From Chlamydomonas reinhardtii (lineage: Eukaryota; Chlorophyta; Chlorophyceae; Chlamydomonadales; Chlamydomonadaceae), in NCBI RefSeq assembly GCF_000002595.2, contig NC_057005.1, positions 6,137,235-6,201,234 of the forward strand: a stretch of DNA of 64,000 nucleotides, given 5' to 3'. This document shows positions 1-21,200 of this stretch, one piece after another. The position numbers were made by a program, and so were the translations under genes. The notes below the pieces were generated by a model, which had not been told where the DNA came from, did no database searches, and saw nothing but the letters and a program-made list of their open reading frames with translations. Each line of letters begins with the position of its first letter. The stretch's first letter is position 1.

Positions 1-639
1 CAGGCCTACTTGGACAGCGACAACGGGCCGGCGTTGGGTGGCGGCCGTGGCGGCGGTGGCGGCGGCGGGCCGCTGCTGCCGCTGCACCACCTGCAGCTGG
101 CGAACATGGCCGGAGCCTGCGGGCTGGGGCCGGGGCCGGGCGGGCAATGGGGCGGCGCGGTGCTTGACTCACAGCCTCAGCAGCAGCAACCTCAGCAGCA
201 GCAGCAACAGCAGCAGCTGCTGGCTGACATGCGGGGCCTCCTAAGCGGCCTCAACGGCGGCGGCGGCGGCCCTGGCGGGCGGGCACGGGAGCAGGACATG
301 CTCGACATGCTGCGCCACCGTGCCGCCGCCGCCATGGCCGGCGCAGGCATGGGCGGCGGCGGCGGCGGCGGGCTGGGTCACCTGCGGGGGCCGGCGGGGG
401 CGCGCGGGATGCTGCAGGTTGATGACGACGGGCCCGGGGCGGCGATGGCGGCGATGGCGGCGGAGGCGGTGATGCGGCGGCAGGGCACTGGGCTGCTGGA
501 GTCGCAGGACTCGATGGGCGAGATGGCGCAGACGTTGCTGGGGTTCAGTCAGATGGCGGCGCAGACGTTGGGCGGCAGCGAGCCGGCTGTTGGCGGCGGA
601 GGTGCAGGCAGCAGCGGCCGCAAGGGGCAGCGATGGTGA
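1..639 (+). CDS. 3'-terminal exon of a low-complexity protein (partial)
   Basis: The frame is open from base 1 and closes with TGA at 637-639, giving at least 212 residues. The window therefore starts inside a coding exon and the true start lies to the left. The protein end is rich in Gly, Ala, Met and Gln, with a Gln stretch near residues 57-72 and several Gly runs. Between these runs are short amphipathic pieces such as QDMLDMLRHR and SMGEMAQTLLGFSQMAAQTL, which could be helices. I recognise no domain. Low-complexity tails like this are common in volvocine transcription factors and RNA-binding proteins, but nothing here identifies one. The coding call rests on the long open frame with GC-rich third positions and on the repeats staying in phase. 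Confidence 0.6.
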   Translation, partial: QAYLDSDNGPALGGGRGGGGGGGPLLPLHHLQLANMAGACGLGPGPGGQWGGAVLDSQPQQQQPQQQQQQQQLLADMRGLLSGLNGGGGGPGGRAREQDMLDMLRHRAAAAMAGAGMGGGGGGGLGHLRGPAGARGMLQVDDDGPGAAMAAMAAEAVMRRQGTGLLESQDSMGEMAQTLLGFSQMAAQTLGGSEPAVGGGGAGSSGRKGQRW

Positions 640-3576
640 GGGGGCGACGCAGGGCTCGTTGCGGAAAGGTTATTCATTTACGCAGTGTATGTGGCTGCCT
701 AGCGCAGCTTACAGCAGCCGGCTTGTCTCGCAAGCGTGAGGCAAATAGCCCTGCTGGCGCTGTGCAGATCAGTGCGGATAGCGAGCACGAGTTGCTATTC
801 TTGGTGACATCATGGCACGCGTGGTGTCTCTTGCCTGTGCACAGCGGCGACCACATGCTGGGGGGCGACGCATGCGGGCTGGCGAGTGACTGGCGCACAA
901 CGCCGCTTGCACTCCGGCGAACTACGAAATGATACTGTGGGCCGTGTGGCTCTAACGTTGAGTACCGAGTGGTGGCATTGCTTAAGAGAGTTAAAAGATG
1001 CCCTTGAGGTCGCCAACCTTTATTAAGCGGGAAGGCGCTTCGTCCAATGGGATGGTATGGCATACTAGCTGCGGTTCATCGTACTACCCGTATTACTGGA
1101 GTGGAGTGGTGGTGGGCAGTGGTGTGGCGGGTGGACAAGTGGGATCACTTAGCTACTGCTGGTGTTGTGTGAGTTGTCAAGACCTTCCTCTTGGGCTGCA
1201 AAAGACGGAGACCGGTCGACACTTGCTGCCACCCAACCGGTGCTGGACAGCGTCAAAAGGCTGCAGTTGCAAGGGTATGTCCTGCTGAGCATGCTCGTGA
1301 CAGCCTTGCCAGTAATAACTAAGATGCGAATGTGAAGGGTTAACCCGGAGTATGCACGGCCTGACATCTTCGCATGTGCACCATGATGCTTTGTGGCTAA
1401 AACTTCCGTGCGGCCGCTGCAGCGCGCACAGGGGTGTGGTGGCAGGAGGATGTCAACGGATAAAGCTCCGAAGGCGATGTCGTGGCAGGAGCGTCCAGGT
1501 GCATAACGTTAAATGTTTGTGGCTCAACACATTTGCACGCATGTGCCCGGTGATGATGTGTATGGTTTGCGCAATCCCCAATCGAGCAGGGCAGCGGTAT
1601 GTGCATCCGGCTGTCCGAGCATGATGCTAAGCAGTAACTAAAGGCGGGTGGGCACGCGCCGTAGATGATGGGCGGTCGCAATGTGGCGTCGGAGACACTG
1701 ACTTGTGTTGTAGTCGTGACGAGGTCCCGGTCACAGAAAGGGTCGACCGGCAGTTCCGACGTGAACGTGCTTTGGCAAGCGTGTACCCGCGTGTATTTGC
1801 ACTGATCTGCAACGTGTGAGGCTAGGGCTTAGAGGTTGGGTGCTTATTAGCCCGGTTCTTGTTCCTGTCGCGGCGTGTGGGCTCCGGGTGCTGTAGCATA
1901 GTTGGCAAGTCTTTGACGGTGCGGGTGCGGATGCGTCAGGCATGTCTGTGTCACGGAGCAGTTTATATTGTGGTAGGAAAGCTATCCCTAAATGCACGCC
2001 CTCTGTGCTTCGCACGTGCTTACGGTATGTGCTGTGCAGCTCTAGATTGCTCTAGTTGGTGAAAGCGCTGGCTCGGAACTGAGTGCTGGAGAGAACATGG
2101 GAAGGAAAGCCGAACTGGGTCTTTGTGGCCTCCAAACTAGAAGTGGATGGTGTGTGGGTTCTGCACTGCATGGACTCATGAGGCATGGACACGGCTGCTG
2201 CGAAGCAGAGAAGCATCAGGCGCGAGATGTAGCCAGTTTGACATAGTGTCATGTGAAGGAGGTGCCACACGCCTCCGGGTTCTGTGATTGTGGTTTACCT
2301 GTCACGGACCCTCGTCGGCCTTGACCGGCGTCACCCTGAGCCCTGCGGTAACATCGCGTGGCCGTGCATGTGAGTCCGTATGAAAATGTGGTTTCCATGC
2401 ATTGCGTCATGTTACAAGTTGTGAGGGCGGCTCCGCCGCCGGGGAGGGTACCTGCAAGCAGAGAACTGCGGTCTTCGTGCGGGGTTGGGAGGGCGAGCCC
2501 GAACCGCCGTGTGACCACGCAGACCGCGCAGTCAGGGACGACGGTAGTCAGTACTGACAGAAGGAAACTCGCAAAGTAGCGAGCGCGACCCCGCGCTCCG
2601 CTACTAAACCGGGCCCACCGCCCATGCGGCGCATGGGCCCCAATGAACAAACACACACGCCACGCCCCTTCGGGGCCCACAACAACGTACACTCCGAACG
2701 CAGGAAACCTTGGTTTCCGACAACTCGCTGCGCTCGAGCGGAAACCATCAGTATACCGTGATACCGCAAGCTGGTGACCAAAATGCAGCCCAGAGTAAGT
2801 ATGAGCGTTGGCGCAGGGGGGGGGAGGGTAGAAAGCTCTGCTTCTTACCCAATGATCAAATTTGCAAAGCTTTAGGAGAGCATTACGCACGTGCTTGTAG
2901 TTTTGTAAGGGGGTGTCTAGGTGAGGAAGTTCTGGGCCGCCAAAGTTGGTGGGTCAGTCGTCGTCCTGGGTAAAAGGGGGATCCATTCTCGGGGTCAGCC
3001 GGGTTTCGGGAGCAGCACACTTCCCCACATTCGACACATGCGCACTGACACGGCTGGGCTCTCTAGCGCTGGTGCGCATGAATTCACGTCTAACGAGGCC
3101 GATGCATACTGTCCAACCGTCACGCGGCAGAGAGTTGAGCGCGGGGTAGGCTACATCGAGGGGATGTCAATGGATCCCGCGTGTGCCCGAAGTCTCAGAA
3201 CAACGACACAGCGTGACAGTGCTCGTCAAGAGGAGTCGATTGAAACCACTTTGGTATTAAATGGAGAGGGCCTAACCCTCAACAACAAGGTTTTGTCCGT
3301 GGGAGGGGTCGGTCGTCCCCGCAAGGGGGGTCCCGGGGGATTTCGGGGCATGGGGTCTAGCACTTTGTTTCCTACCCCCCCCCCCCTGCTTGGCGTGCCA
3401 GGCCGGTTGGAGGGCCTCGCTTTTTGCAAAGCCAAGTAACACTCGCTCAAAGGATGAGTGATGCTCGTGTTACTGGTGCCATACACTCCGTCATGCTCTC
3501 CTCCATACTCTTCCACACGCCCATACCGCACACCTAGCCAGCTCTCTATGTTTTCCAACCCGGTGAGCTTGCATTG
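640..3576. other. Intergenic / UTR stretch between two convergent genes
   Basis: No convincing exon is visible on either strand. The open frames here are short, lack domain-like composition and have poor third-position bias. The stretch should contain the 3' UTR of the left-edge gene (+) and that of the CotH gene (-). A minus-strand TGTAA lies at 2411-2415 and a plus-strand TGTAA near 2906, but both are over 1 kb from the stops they would serve, so neither is firm. Bases 2581-2740 hold a cluster of palindromes, listed separately. Bases 3300-3400 are rich in runs of G and C and resemble non-coding repeat DNA. Confidence 0.5.
2581..2740. repeat. Cluster of five short perfect palindromes
   Basis: Five perfect inverted repeats lie within 160 bases: 2581-2598 (GAGCGCG, 4-base loop), 2620-2638 (GCCCATGC, 3-base loop), 2664-2676 (GCCCC, 3-base loop), 2703-2718 (GGAAACC, 2-base loop) and 2731-2740 (CGCTCGAGCG). 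Such density is unusual for intergenic DNA. It could be a structured non-coding RNA, an end of a non-autonomous transposon, or chance in GC-rich sequence. Confidence 0.45.
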
Positions 3577-12233
<8,657 letters not shown>

Positions 12234-13110
12234 GATGACCTGCTCAAGTACGTGTTGCTTGACGCTCTTGTGGCGACAGCGCGTAAAAACAGTAAAGCAG
12301 CGAAATGCCAGCCTCCAGTGTGTGGTCTGCCATGGCGTTACGGGCAGGCTGCAAGTGACAGGTCAGATTGACATGGGCCGCGGTCAACCTCCTCCAGCTG
12401 CAGCTTCCCACTCCCTCCCTCCAGTTCTCCTTCCCCGCGATCCATGGTCCAAGGCGTTACTGAGCCCGAGCTCTAATGAGGAACCCGTGTCAACTTACCG
12501 CGACCGCACAAGAGGCTGCCGGGAAGTTCGCGGATGCAACAGCCAGCAGGGGCCCATCGGTTGTTCGCAGGCATCGGGTCGATAGGCTCGTGGCGTGTTA
12601 CAATCAGCGCGGACGCTGATGGCACGAGTATCTGCTAGCGGGACATTGCTCTGGGAGAAGTAACCACCCATTTCAGCATCAGCAGTCAGGACACCGTCAG
12701 GATCACTATTTCTCCGCATTCTCATCTTCCTCCGCTCACTAGCGCGTCGTTCCGTACGTCCGCGCACTCACCCTCTCTCCCTTGTGCCTGTCCTGTTTGC
12801 CTTCCAGCAGCTTGCAGGCCAGTCCAGCGCACATTGGCAGTGGCTTCCGGCCGTGGTTTCCGACGTTTACTTCCCCTCGCCCCAGCTGCCTTCAAGCCGC
12901 ACGCCCACATGAACAACAGCAAGAGCCACACCAATGAAACCGTCACTCTGCCCGCCCGACCGCACTCCCAAGACAGCGCTGCTCCTCACCCCAAACAGCC
13001 AGACTTCCAAATCTGGACCCCCCCCTGGCGCTGCTCACACCCGCACTTCACACAGCCCTACTGTAGCCCTCCCCTCTCCTGCCTCGTGCGCGCCTGCGCC
13101 CGCTCGCTCA
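12234..13110. other. Intergenic: 3' UTR of lumen gene and promoter of CotH gene
   Basis: Both neighbours are on the minus strand, so this stretch holds the 3' UTR of the gene ending at 13111 and the promoter/5' UTR of the CotH gene starting at 12233. A TGTAA at 12597-12601 on the minus strand is a plausible division between them. No coding or RNA gene is visible. Confidence 0.6.
12597..12601 (-). terminator. Putative TGTAA polyadenylation signal of the lumen-protein gene
   Basis: TGTAA on the minus strand, about 510 bases after the stop at 13111. TGTAA is the usual poly(A) signal in volvocine algae. Position and orientation fit, but there is no transcript evidence. Confidence 0.5.
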
Positions 13111-16100
13111 TCACGCGGCCAGCACCCAGGTCTCCTCGATGCCGGACGAGTTGGTGCTCAGCTCATAGCGAGCGCCCGGGCGGCCGCTGGCGCGCAGGAA
13201 GGCGTCAATCAGCATGGCGTCTGCAAGGGACACACGCACACACACACACACACACACACATACATGCACATGTGAGTGGGGCGCGCTTGTCGTTTCCCAT
13301 TCACACACGAGACTATCACCAATATGCCCTTCACACACATATGTCAGCAGCAGGCGAGGAGCATGGACGGTGCTCGGCAGGACTGCAGACAACAGACAGC
13401 AGGCAGCATCGGACTCACCGTAGCAGTTGGTCACCACCGCCCGCCGGTAGTTGAGCGAGGTCAGGCCTGTGTGCAGGGTGCGCGGAGAGGGGTAGAGAAG
13501 CCCGTGGTACCGTCAGTGGCAAGGGGTTTGCGGCGCGCGGCCAGTGCTCTGGCAGGCATGACGCTGACTCGCATGCACCCGGGCCGCGTGACCTCCTAGC
13601 CGACATCCGGGTGTTGTCATCCCACAGGCTGTAGCTGGGCTCCGCACGCCGTCGCCCTTTGTCCCGCGACTCACCCCACAGGTTTGCGGGCCCCAGGATC
13701 TTGACTTTGAACGAGCGCGCCGCCTCGTCCACGTCCGACACCTCGGCCTGCAGCCGCACACAGGCGCAGCACCAACACGGGCAGACCGCGTCAGCGACAA
13801 ATCACAGCAGCAAGAGGTTAGGAAGGAGCTCCGGGCAGGAAGCGGCTGGGCAGCGAGTCGTGACGCAGCAAGCTGCCGCCCCATCCCAACCCCCAGGCAG
13901 CAGGCATTAATCAAGACTTTGGTCAGACATCCTTCCCCCCAGAGCTGCTTCCGGTTTGGCGGCGCGTACCTTGAGCGCGTATCCGTTCTTCACGCACACG
14001 TCCAGCAGCGCCTGCACGTGGAGTTGTGGGGTCGAGGTTGTGTGTTTGGGGGGCTCCAGCTCCAGCTGCATGGCTGGCTTGCTCAGCAGCAAGCCGCTTA
14101 TAACCGTCGGCCAGACGCTGCATGCCACGTTGCACCACACACACATATACACATACACACACATGCACGCGTGCAACCCTTCTGTTGTCCTGTCAGACAT
14201 GCACTTGCGCGCACCTGGATGTCGGCCGTCACTTGAGTAAACGACGCGCTGGCCGGCAGCGGCTGCGGCGCGCCGAACTGCGTGTTCTGCACATGTGACG
14301 TGGGCGCGGGCGAGTGGGCAGGGCTAGGTGTTGGCACGCGCGACTCGCCCTGACATCACGTGCACGATCACACGCCGCAGCGCCACCTCTACGCTCGCAC
14401 GCGGTCCCGCAGCCCTCCTTGTTGCGTAGGCAGGCCTTACCCGGAACCCGTCCTTCAGGCCCGTGTATATCCGGTCGCCGGTCCTGCAGGCAGAGATGGC
14501 ATGGCGACAGTGGAACTATGTGACTCAGTTGGGCGGAGAGGAGGGGCTAGAACGTGTGGTCGTTCAGACTGCCGATGAAAGCCAGCCCAGTGTCCCTCTT
14601 TCGGCGCGACACCACAGCACACGAGGCATTGCCTAGCTACGTGCGGTTGCGTGCGTCCTAGCTCCCTGGACAGTGAACACCCGACTGGCTGAGTTCGCTA
14701 CCCGCTCAGTCCTCCACGCAACCTCCAGCTGGCTCCTGCTCTTTGTCCCTCCGCTCTCTCTCAACCACACTCACATGGAGAAGAACAGCCCAGGCAGGAC
14801 GTTGTTGTCGGCGATGGCGGCGTCGCGCCGCACCACACGGAACCGGTCCTGGCACGTCTTGTTCTCCTCCTCCTCGCAGTACTCCTGCAGGTGGGCATAA
14901 GGACATTGCAAGTTGGTGGGCATGAGGACATTGCAAGTCACGGGGCCGTGCCCTGTGACGTAATGCCGTGTGCGGCAGCACAAGCTGCAGAGCAAGCATG
15001 GACAGACAGCAGGACATGCGTTCGCAGCATAGCACTCAATGTGCCCCCAACGGCAGCGCGCTGTTGCAGGTGTGATGCGGTCTCTAGGCCGGCTCACCCG
15101 GAAGACCTGGAGTCCCTTGGGCATTTCCCGCGCGATCGTGGCAAATTGCCTGTGTACACAGTGCGCGGCGGCGGCGCCAAGTCAGGCACCGAAACAACCT
15201 AAACGACGCAGCTGAGGGCCAATCAAACACCTACCCGTGTCAAAAGCCAGCCTGCAAACTGTATCGTACGCTTTTGCTTACTGTACCGGTAGTGTGTAAC
15301 CCCTCAGCGCAACACTCACGAGTAGGAGATGAAGTCAAAGTAGAGCGAGTCAGAGATGTCGCCCTGTACCGCATCCACACACATGCACAGGCGTACACAC
15401 GCTCGTTTGTTGGGCTCAACCACGGCCCCACACGTGCATAACCAACCCAGCACTGCGGCCAAACACCGTTATCGGGCGCACTTTGACCATATGCCAACGC
15501 CGTTTGATGCCACAATGTACCGTAGGTTAGTGCTGACTAGGCCACAACTCCAATACAATAACACACATGACAGGATATGCCTGCCTGCCAGCAATGACGT
15601 ACAGGTCAGCCATGCGGACTCACAATCTTGGGTTTGAGCGGGTCGTACTGAAGGTTGTATGCCTCCTGCTCGCTGGCGCGGAGCCGCCAAAACTGCTTCT
15701 GGAAATCGTTCTGCGAGGCCGAGTTAAATCGTATGCTTAGCGTTGCAGTGGCGCTTGCCAGGGGCGGCGTGCAGCGAGCAAGCTCCGAGCGGGTTCCTAC
15801 TACCCCCGCCGTCCCACGCCGACTGCCGTGTGTGCTACCTCAGTCCTAACCCACTCCTCAGACCGCACCCACGTACAGCGCCCACCCACGCGCCCACGGG
15901 TGAAGCCGCAAGGCACACGCCTAACCTCGCATTCAACGCACACGCAGCCGCTCCTTCCCGCCACGCACGAACCCCCATGCCCCCGTGCCATGCCCTCCTA
16001 AACCTCCCCCTCTCCCTCCCCACCCCCAATGCCCTCCGACCATTCCCATCTCACCCCCTCCCCACCATAGCGATGAAGTCCAGATCATCTACGGCCTCGT

Positions 16101-16683
16101 ATGCCGAGCGCATCAGCAGCACAGCGAACGGCTGAGTCAGCTTGTTGCGCGGAAACCTGCCGGCGGGAGTGCAACGACCGAGCAGGCACGGACGGGCGTC
16201 GACACTCTTTCCATGCAGCGGAAGGTCGAGACCTCACAAGTGTGGGTACCTCTACAGGCCCCCGTGGGCATTGACTAGCCTGGGCAGCGCCCGGAGGCAT
16301 CGCCGGCGTTTCCTCACATGACTGGCTCGGGCGGTGGTGGGAATGCGCGGCTCAGGTACTCCGCGAGGTCAGCTCCCGTCGCCTGAGGCGTCGGCAGCGC
16401 GAGGCTGAGGGCGCCGAGTGCCTGCGCGCGCATTCCAGGTGAGGACTGGCCCGTTTCGCATGCCAGTGTGCAGAAGTCGCACCGTGCTTAGCAGCGCGCC
16501 TCGGCGCGAGGTCCGATGGCGATGATGGAGGTCCTCCATAGCATCTCGCCTTTCGTAGCTTGTGCTGCATCCTTCTGCGCTGTCACCCACAATGCTAGCG
16601 CGCACTAGCAAGCGTCGTCGTTGTATTGAAGCTTTGCAGTGGTCATTGCGATGGGCCGTGCGGGCAGGGCGCCGAGCCAGCAT
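13111..16683 (-). CDS. Thylakoid-lumen precursor protein of unknown function (Tat-type signal)
   Basis: Thirteen exons in phase give 358 residues: 16683-16483, 16421-16318, 16156-16066, 15710-15624, 15363-15320, 15149-15098, 14884-14775, 14483-14441, 14286-14215, 14011-13970, 13747-13675, 13466-13419, 13220-13111. The start MLARRPARTAHRN is Arg/Ala/Ser-rich like a plastid transit peptide, with a likely cut near VRASI (about residue 35). Then come SRRGALLST (twin arginines), a hydrophobic ALGALSLALP and PQA, the bipartite layout of a lumen signal that uses the Tat route. The mature part is well ordered, with the blocks LTQPFAVLLMRSAYEAVDDL, DFQKQFWRLRASEQEAYNL, GDISDSLYFDFISYSQFA, RDAAIADNNVLPGLFFSM, TGDRIYTGLKDGF and SGIEETWVLAA at the end. 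I do not recognise a named family, so no biochemical function is assigned. It could be a photosystem assembly factor, but that is inference from location only. Confidence 0.8.
13231..13262. repeat. (CA)n microsatellite in lumen-gene intron
   Basis: About 16 CA units lie 11 bases from the 3' splice site at 13221 (gene on the minus strand). The intron therefore ends in a GT array before its acceptor. Confidence 0.85.
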
Positions 16684-18242
16684 TCTTAATGAATGCGAAA
16701 ACACTGTAAATATATATGAACTAAATGAGGCCCAACATGATGCTGGCTCAAGGGCCCGCAGACCATCTGCTGACACACGAGGTGTGGTTGACAGCCACGA
16801 CGCCTGCCCACGCCGGCTCAAAGGCTGCCATACCCCCACCCGAAGGCACAAGGCACGGTACCGTCCTATTGCGGTGCCGTCCTATTGCCGACTTCCAAAG
16901 TAACCCCATCTGTTACAGTGCACATTTCGAGGAGGAACCTCCAACCAGACTATCGTACGTGCCCAAGGTGACAATGCTTGTTGCGGCGGGCTATGGGACC
17001 AACGCGACGCCAGCCAGGCGTGCGCATGAATGCATAAAAGCGCAGATTGAGCACGTCTGCCTCCAACTGCTACAGTGCAAAGTACGGGAAGTATAAACGC
17101 CCACCCTAACCTCGCGGTGTGCGAAAACACAGGGGTGCAGGCGGGTCTAACTGTCACAGTAGACAGGGTACAACCATGCCATGTCTCACCCAAGTCCTCC
17201 CTTCGAAATGAAGAACGCACACGCCTGTACAAAGCAATTCCTAGGCACGATATATCCAGAAATGTCATCAAAGTTGTTGTGTCAGTCACTCAGTCTGCTC
17301 CTTTCGCAGCCGACCTGCGAAATCTCCGCGTCCGCCCGTCATATGCGCCGCCCAGGAAACTCCCCCACCGCCCGCATTCCACCGCCTTGTGCCATGGGAA
17401 ACCGCATATGGCTCAACCGTCCGCATCGGAGGTACTGGCCGCCACACACAGGACCCACCTCCATGGTCAAGCCAGGAAGGCCCAGCCACACGCGCTACAC
17501 AAGCAGAAAAGCACAGAAAGACACACATTACGCACGCCTCGATGTGGACAAGCTAAGGTGGCGACACTGCAATCGCACTGATACGCACGAACCCGACCGA
17601 GCCGGCGACGCAGACCCATGTGTACGACGCTACCCGTTTCAGCAGTGCTGTGAGCTGTCGCCTCCTGCAATGCCGTAGCGCGCCCGTCTAGGACCCTCAC
17701 AATCTCAGCCCACACGACTTGAGCCGGCTATCAATGCCAGTCGCTGCCTGCCGTGACAATCTGCCCTCCGCCTCCTCACCTCGTTCGAACACGCGCGCTT
17801 CCGGCTGCCAATCGTCAAGTAGTGTGGGACATGCGCAGCACTTCGATCCTTCGACCGCCCTCCTCACACCTCTACGGCCACCACCCTCAACATGCCAAGC
17901 CGCATACGCCTCACGTTTGTAGTTGTGTTCCCACACGAAAGTAAACAGGCGCTAGTTTCGCGCACGCCGTTAACAAACTGCACAGTGTCAGCATCGTCGC
18001 ACGCTGTCGCGCCTTCCGCACACAAGAGCTCCCACGCAGTCTCACCCTCACCAGTCCATGCCCCACCCGCCGCCAGACCTTCCGCACGTCCAGTCCCGTG
18101 CCCTGCATGCAGTCCCTCATGAAGCCCTTACTCCACCCGGCAGTCCCCGCCCCCCCCACCCGCCATCCTTGCCACCGCTGCCCGCCTCGCTTCTGCTGCT
18201 TGCGCCGCAGTCGCTTGCGCCGCAGTCGCTCCTCACCTCCGC
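16684..18242. other. Intergenic: 3' UTR of kinase gene and upstream region of lumen gene
   Basis: No exon with domain content could be supported. A minus-strand TGTAA at 16912-16916 would end a long (1.3 kb) kinase 3' UTR. An AT-rich patch near 16690-16730, just upstream of the lumen-gene ATG, may be part of its 5' UTR or promoter. Bases 17000-18200 show C-rich, low-bias sequence without recognisable structure. Confidence 0.45.
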
Positions 18243-21200
18243 TCAGATGCGCAGCGGATGCACCTGCTGCATGAGCACCTCCTGGCCCGGAGAGCGGTGG
18301 GACTCGCTCTTCGCGATGGCCTGCGCCTTCGCCACCTGCAGATCAGTCAGGGGAGGAGCCGGAGGCTTAGGCCACCGTATGCATGTCGTATGTCTCATTT
18401 CAAGTATCCTGAGCCCCAGGCCCCCGGCAATTATTGGCCAGGCATTGTACGACGTAGGTACGGTAATGTGGACATCTTGCGTACACGCTGGAGGGCTGAC
18501 TCACCTGCAGCTTGGTGATCATGTGCTCGATCTCATCGGGCGTCATCTCACTGACGTCGCCCACGTCCGTCTCTGCAAAACATGCACCGCGACAAACAGC
18601 ACACAGTTTAACGTCCTGGTCCAGTACGGTACCTCAGCGCCCCGTGGGCCACGCGCGCGTTCTGTCATGCGCGGCCCCTGCACAGAAGCTTTCATCCCCC
18701 GCCCCCCAGGCCTGCCGCTGCTCACCCATGGGTACGGCAACATCGGTGCCCTCCTCCGCCGCCTCCTGCGGCGGCGTGTACGCCTCGTGTGCGGCGCCGG
18801 GCGCGTGCGCCAGCGAGCCGGGGTTGTACACGAGGCTGCTGCGGCGGCGCGGCATGGCGGTGATGCGCATGGAGGTGCGGCGCTGGAAGGTGCGCACCCA
18901 GGGGTGGTGCAGCAGCTCCATGACCGTGGGCCGGTCGCCCGGGTGCTTGCGCAGGCATTGGCAGATGAAGTCCTTGGCGAACTCGCTGATCTTGGCGGGG
19001 AACTCCGGCACCGAGTGCATGATGCGGTCCACGCTGTCCAGCTGCGTCTCGCCTGCGCAGCGTGCAGGCAGGTGCGAGGTGATGCGGTGTCGGTGTTTGA
19101 TGTGCGGCCCGCATACGGTATGCGCGACTGTTTACAGTGTTTCAAGTGATAATGACACCGCTTTGTGGGGACCGGAGTGAGACAAGGGGCCCGCGTGGAT
19201 TCGCCCCGCCCATTTTCACGCGCCGCCTCTACCCCGTCCCCGATGCACTCATGTCGCATCGTGCTACTCACCCGCAAAGGGCGGGAAGCCCACCACGAGC
19301 TCGTACGCAAACACGCCCACCGCCCAGGCGTCCACCGAGTTGTTGTAGTGCAGGTACGGGTTGTTCTTGTTCTCCTGGGGCAGGTTCTTGGGCGGGCAGC
19401 GCAGCACCTCGGGCGCCATGTAGTCCAGCGTGCCTGTGCAGGTGGTCGGTGTGTGTGGATGGTATGGGTGGCATGGATGGTGTGTATGCCGCAGTGACGT
19501 GCGTGAGCGTGTCGCCATCGACGTCGCCTGACCCACGTTCGCCTCGAACACATACACTCTGTGGTGGCGCGTGGTCTGGACCTGCACACAATCTACGGTA
19601 ACCCTCCTCCAAGTCCCTTCCAGCCGCCCCGCTGCCTCACCCGCGCGCGTCACGGCGCGCTCCTCCGTCAGGTCGATGGCCAGTCCAAAGTCCGCCAGCT
19701 TCAGCACCCGGTGCTCCGTGAATAGCACGTTCTCCGGCTTGATGTCTCTGCAGACAACAGGAAACACAAGCACCAGGCGCGTCACACAATCACCCAATGC
19801 AGCTTTCTCAACGCGAGCGTTTCGCCTCCCCTAGCAGCGCCCTTTCCTGATGCTGGTGATGGCAGGGCCGCTCCAAGAGCCCGAAGCCGCAGGCCCGCGC
19901 CCCCACCTGTGCATGATACCGCGCGTGTGCAGGTAGTGCAGCGCTAGCAGGAAGGGGTGCAGCACCATCTCCACCGCCTGGCGCTCGCTGAGGCGGCCGC
20001 CGTTCTTGTGCAGCAGGCGGTACAGGTCGCCGCCCTCCGCGTACTCCTGCACCAGCACCACGTCCGTGCCCTCCTGCGGGTGGCATGTGCGGGTGAGGGC
20101 GGCAGCAGCGCGAGAGGCATCTTGGCGGAGCATGCAAGCGTGCTGTAGCTTCATGGGAAGCTGCTTACTCAAGGCTGCTTGAGTAAGACATGGGAGGTTG
20201 AACGTTCGTAAACGGTCAAACGCCTCGTCAGCGCCTGGTCAACGCCGGGACCGGGGTTACTTCATGTGTACAAACCACCGTGACACTTCTCCTCTCTTGC
20301 CGGCAAACGTGCTTGCCCGCGCCGAAAATCCGACACGCATCATCCAACTCCTTCCCAATACAAGCGCAGCCCTGGTCCTGTATACCCGCGCCGCCAGCAC
20401 GTCCGCCGCACCTGGAACGCCGCGATGAGGTGGATGATGTTCTGGTGCTGCAGGCTGCTGTGCACGCGGATCTCGCGGAACACCTGGTAGTGGTTGAGCT
20501 CGCACAGGTTCTGCATATGGTACACTTTGAGCGCCACCATCTCCAACGACTTCTTGCACATCGCCTGCGCCATGGGCAACAAGTGCAGGAGAGGTTGCTC
20601 AGCTGAATGACTCACGCAAACCCTGGCAAACCTGCCGCTGGAACCACTGGTGACGCCCAGCAAGCACGCACGTGGCACGGCGCGCCAGCTTTTTTGCGCT
20701 ACACACGGCTGCGCCCACCCTCGTCTCCACCGTTGCTACGACTGACTCAACCCCGCCGCCCAACCTCTTCTCTGTCTGACCACGCACCTGGTACACCGTG
20801 GACGCATAGCCCGTGTACATCTTTCGGATGATATTGTAATCCGACAGCGTCCAGTACTTGCGCTGCATGGCCGCCGGCAGCTGCGGCGACAGAGAAACCA
20901 GTTTGCTGGCGGGCCGCTGGGAACCGGATGCCTCCTCCGCCGGCGCCTGCTGCGCCTGCGGCGACCGCGCCGGCGAGGCCACAGGCTGCGCCTGCTGCTG
21001 CGGCTGTTGTGGCTGCTGCAGCTGCTGCGCCTGCGGCGGCGGAAGTTGCTGCTGCAGCGGCTGGGGCGGCGGCAGCTGCTGCTGCTGCTGCTGCAGGTGT
21101 GGCAGCGGCGGCATGGCCGGCGGTGGCGGCAGGTTCGCAACCGCCTGCGTCGCCTGCGCCAGCGTCTGCGGCGCGTGCTGCTGCGGGTAGGCCTGCTGCT

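Noticed and set aside
2249-2890. Minus-strand open frame of 213 codons in the left intergenic region
   Set aside because: Composition is not coding-like, no domain is seen and it crosses the palindrome cluster. It probably reflects GC-rich non-coding sequence.
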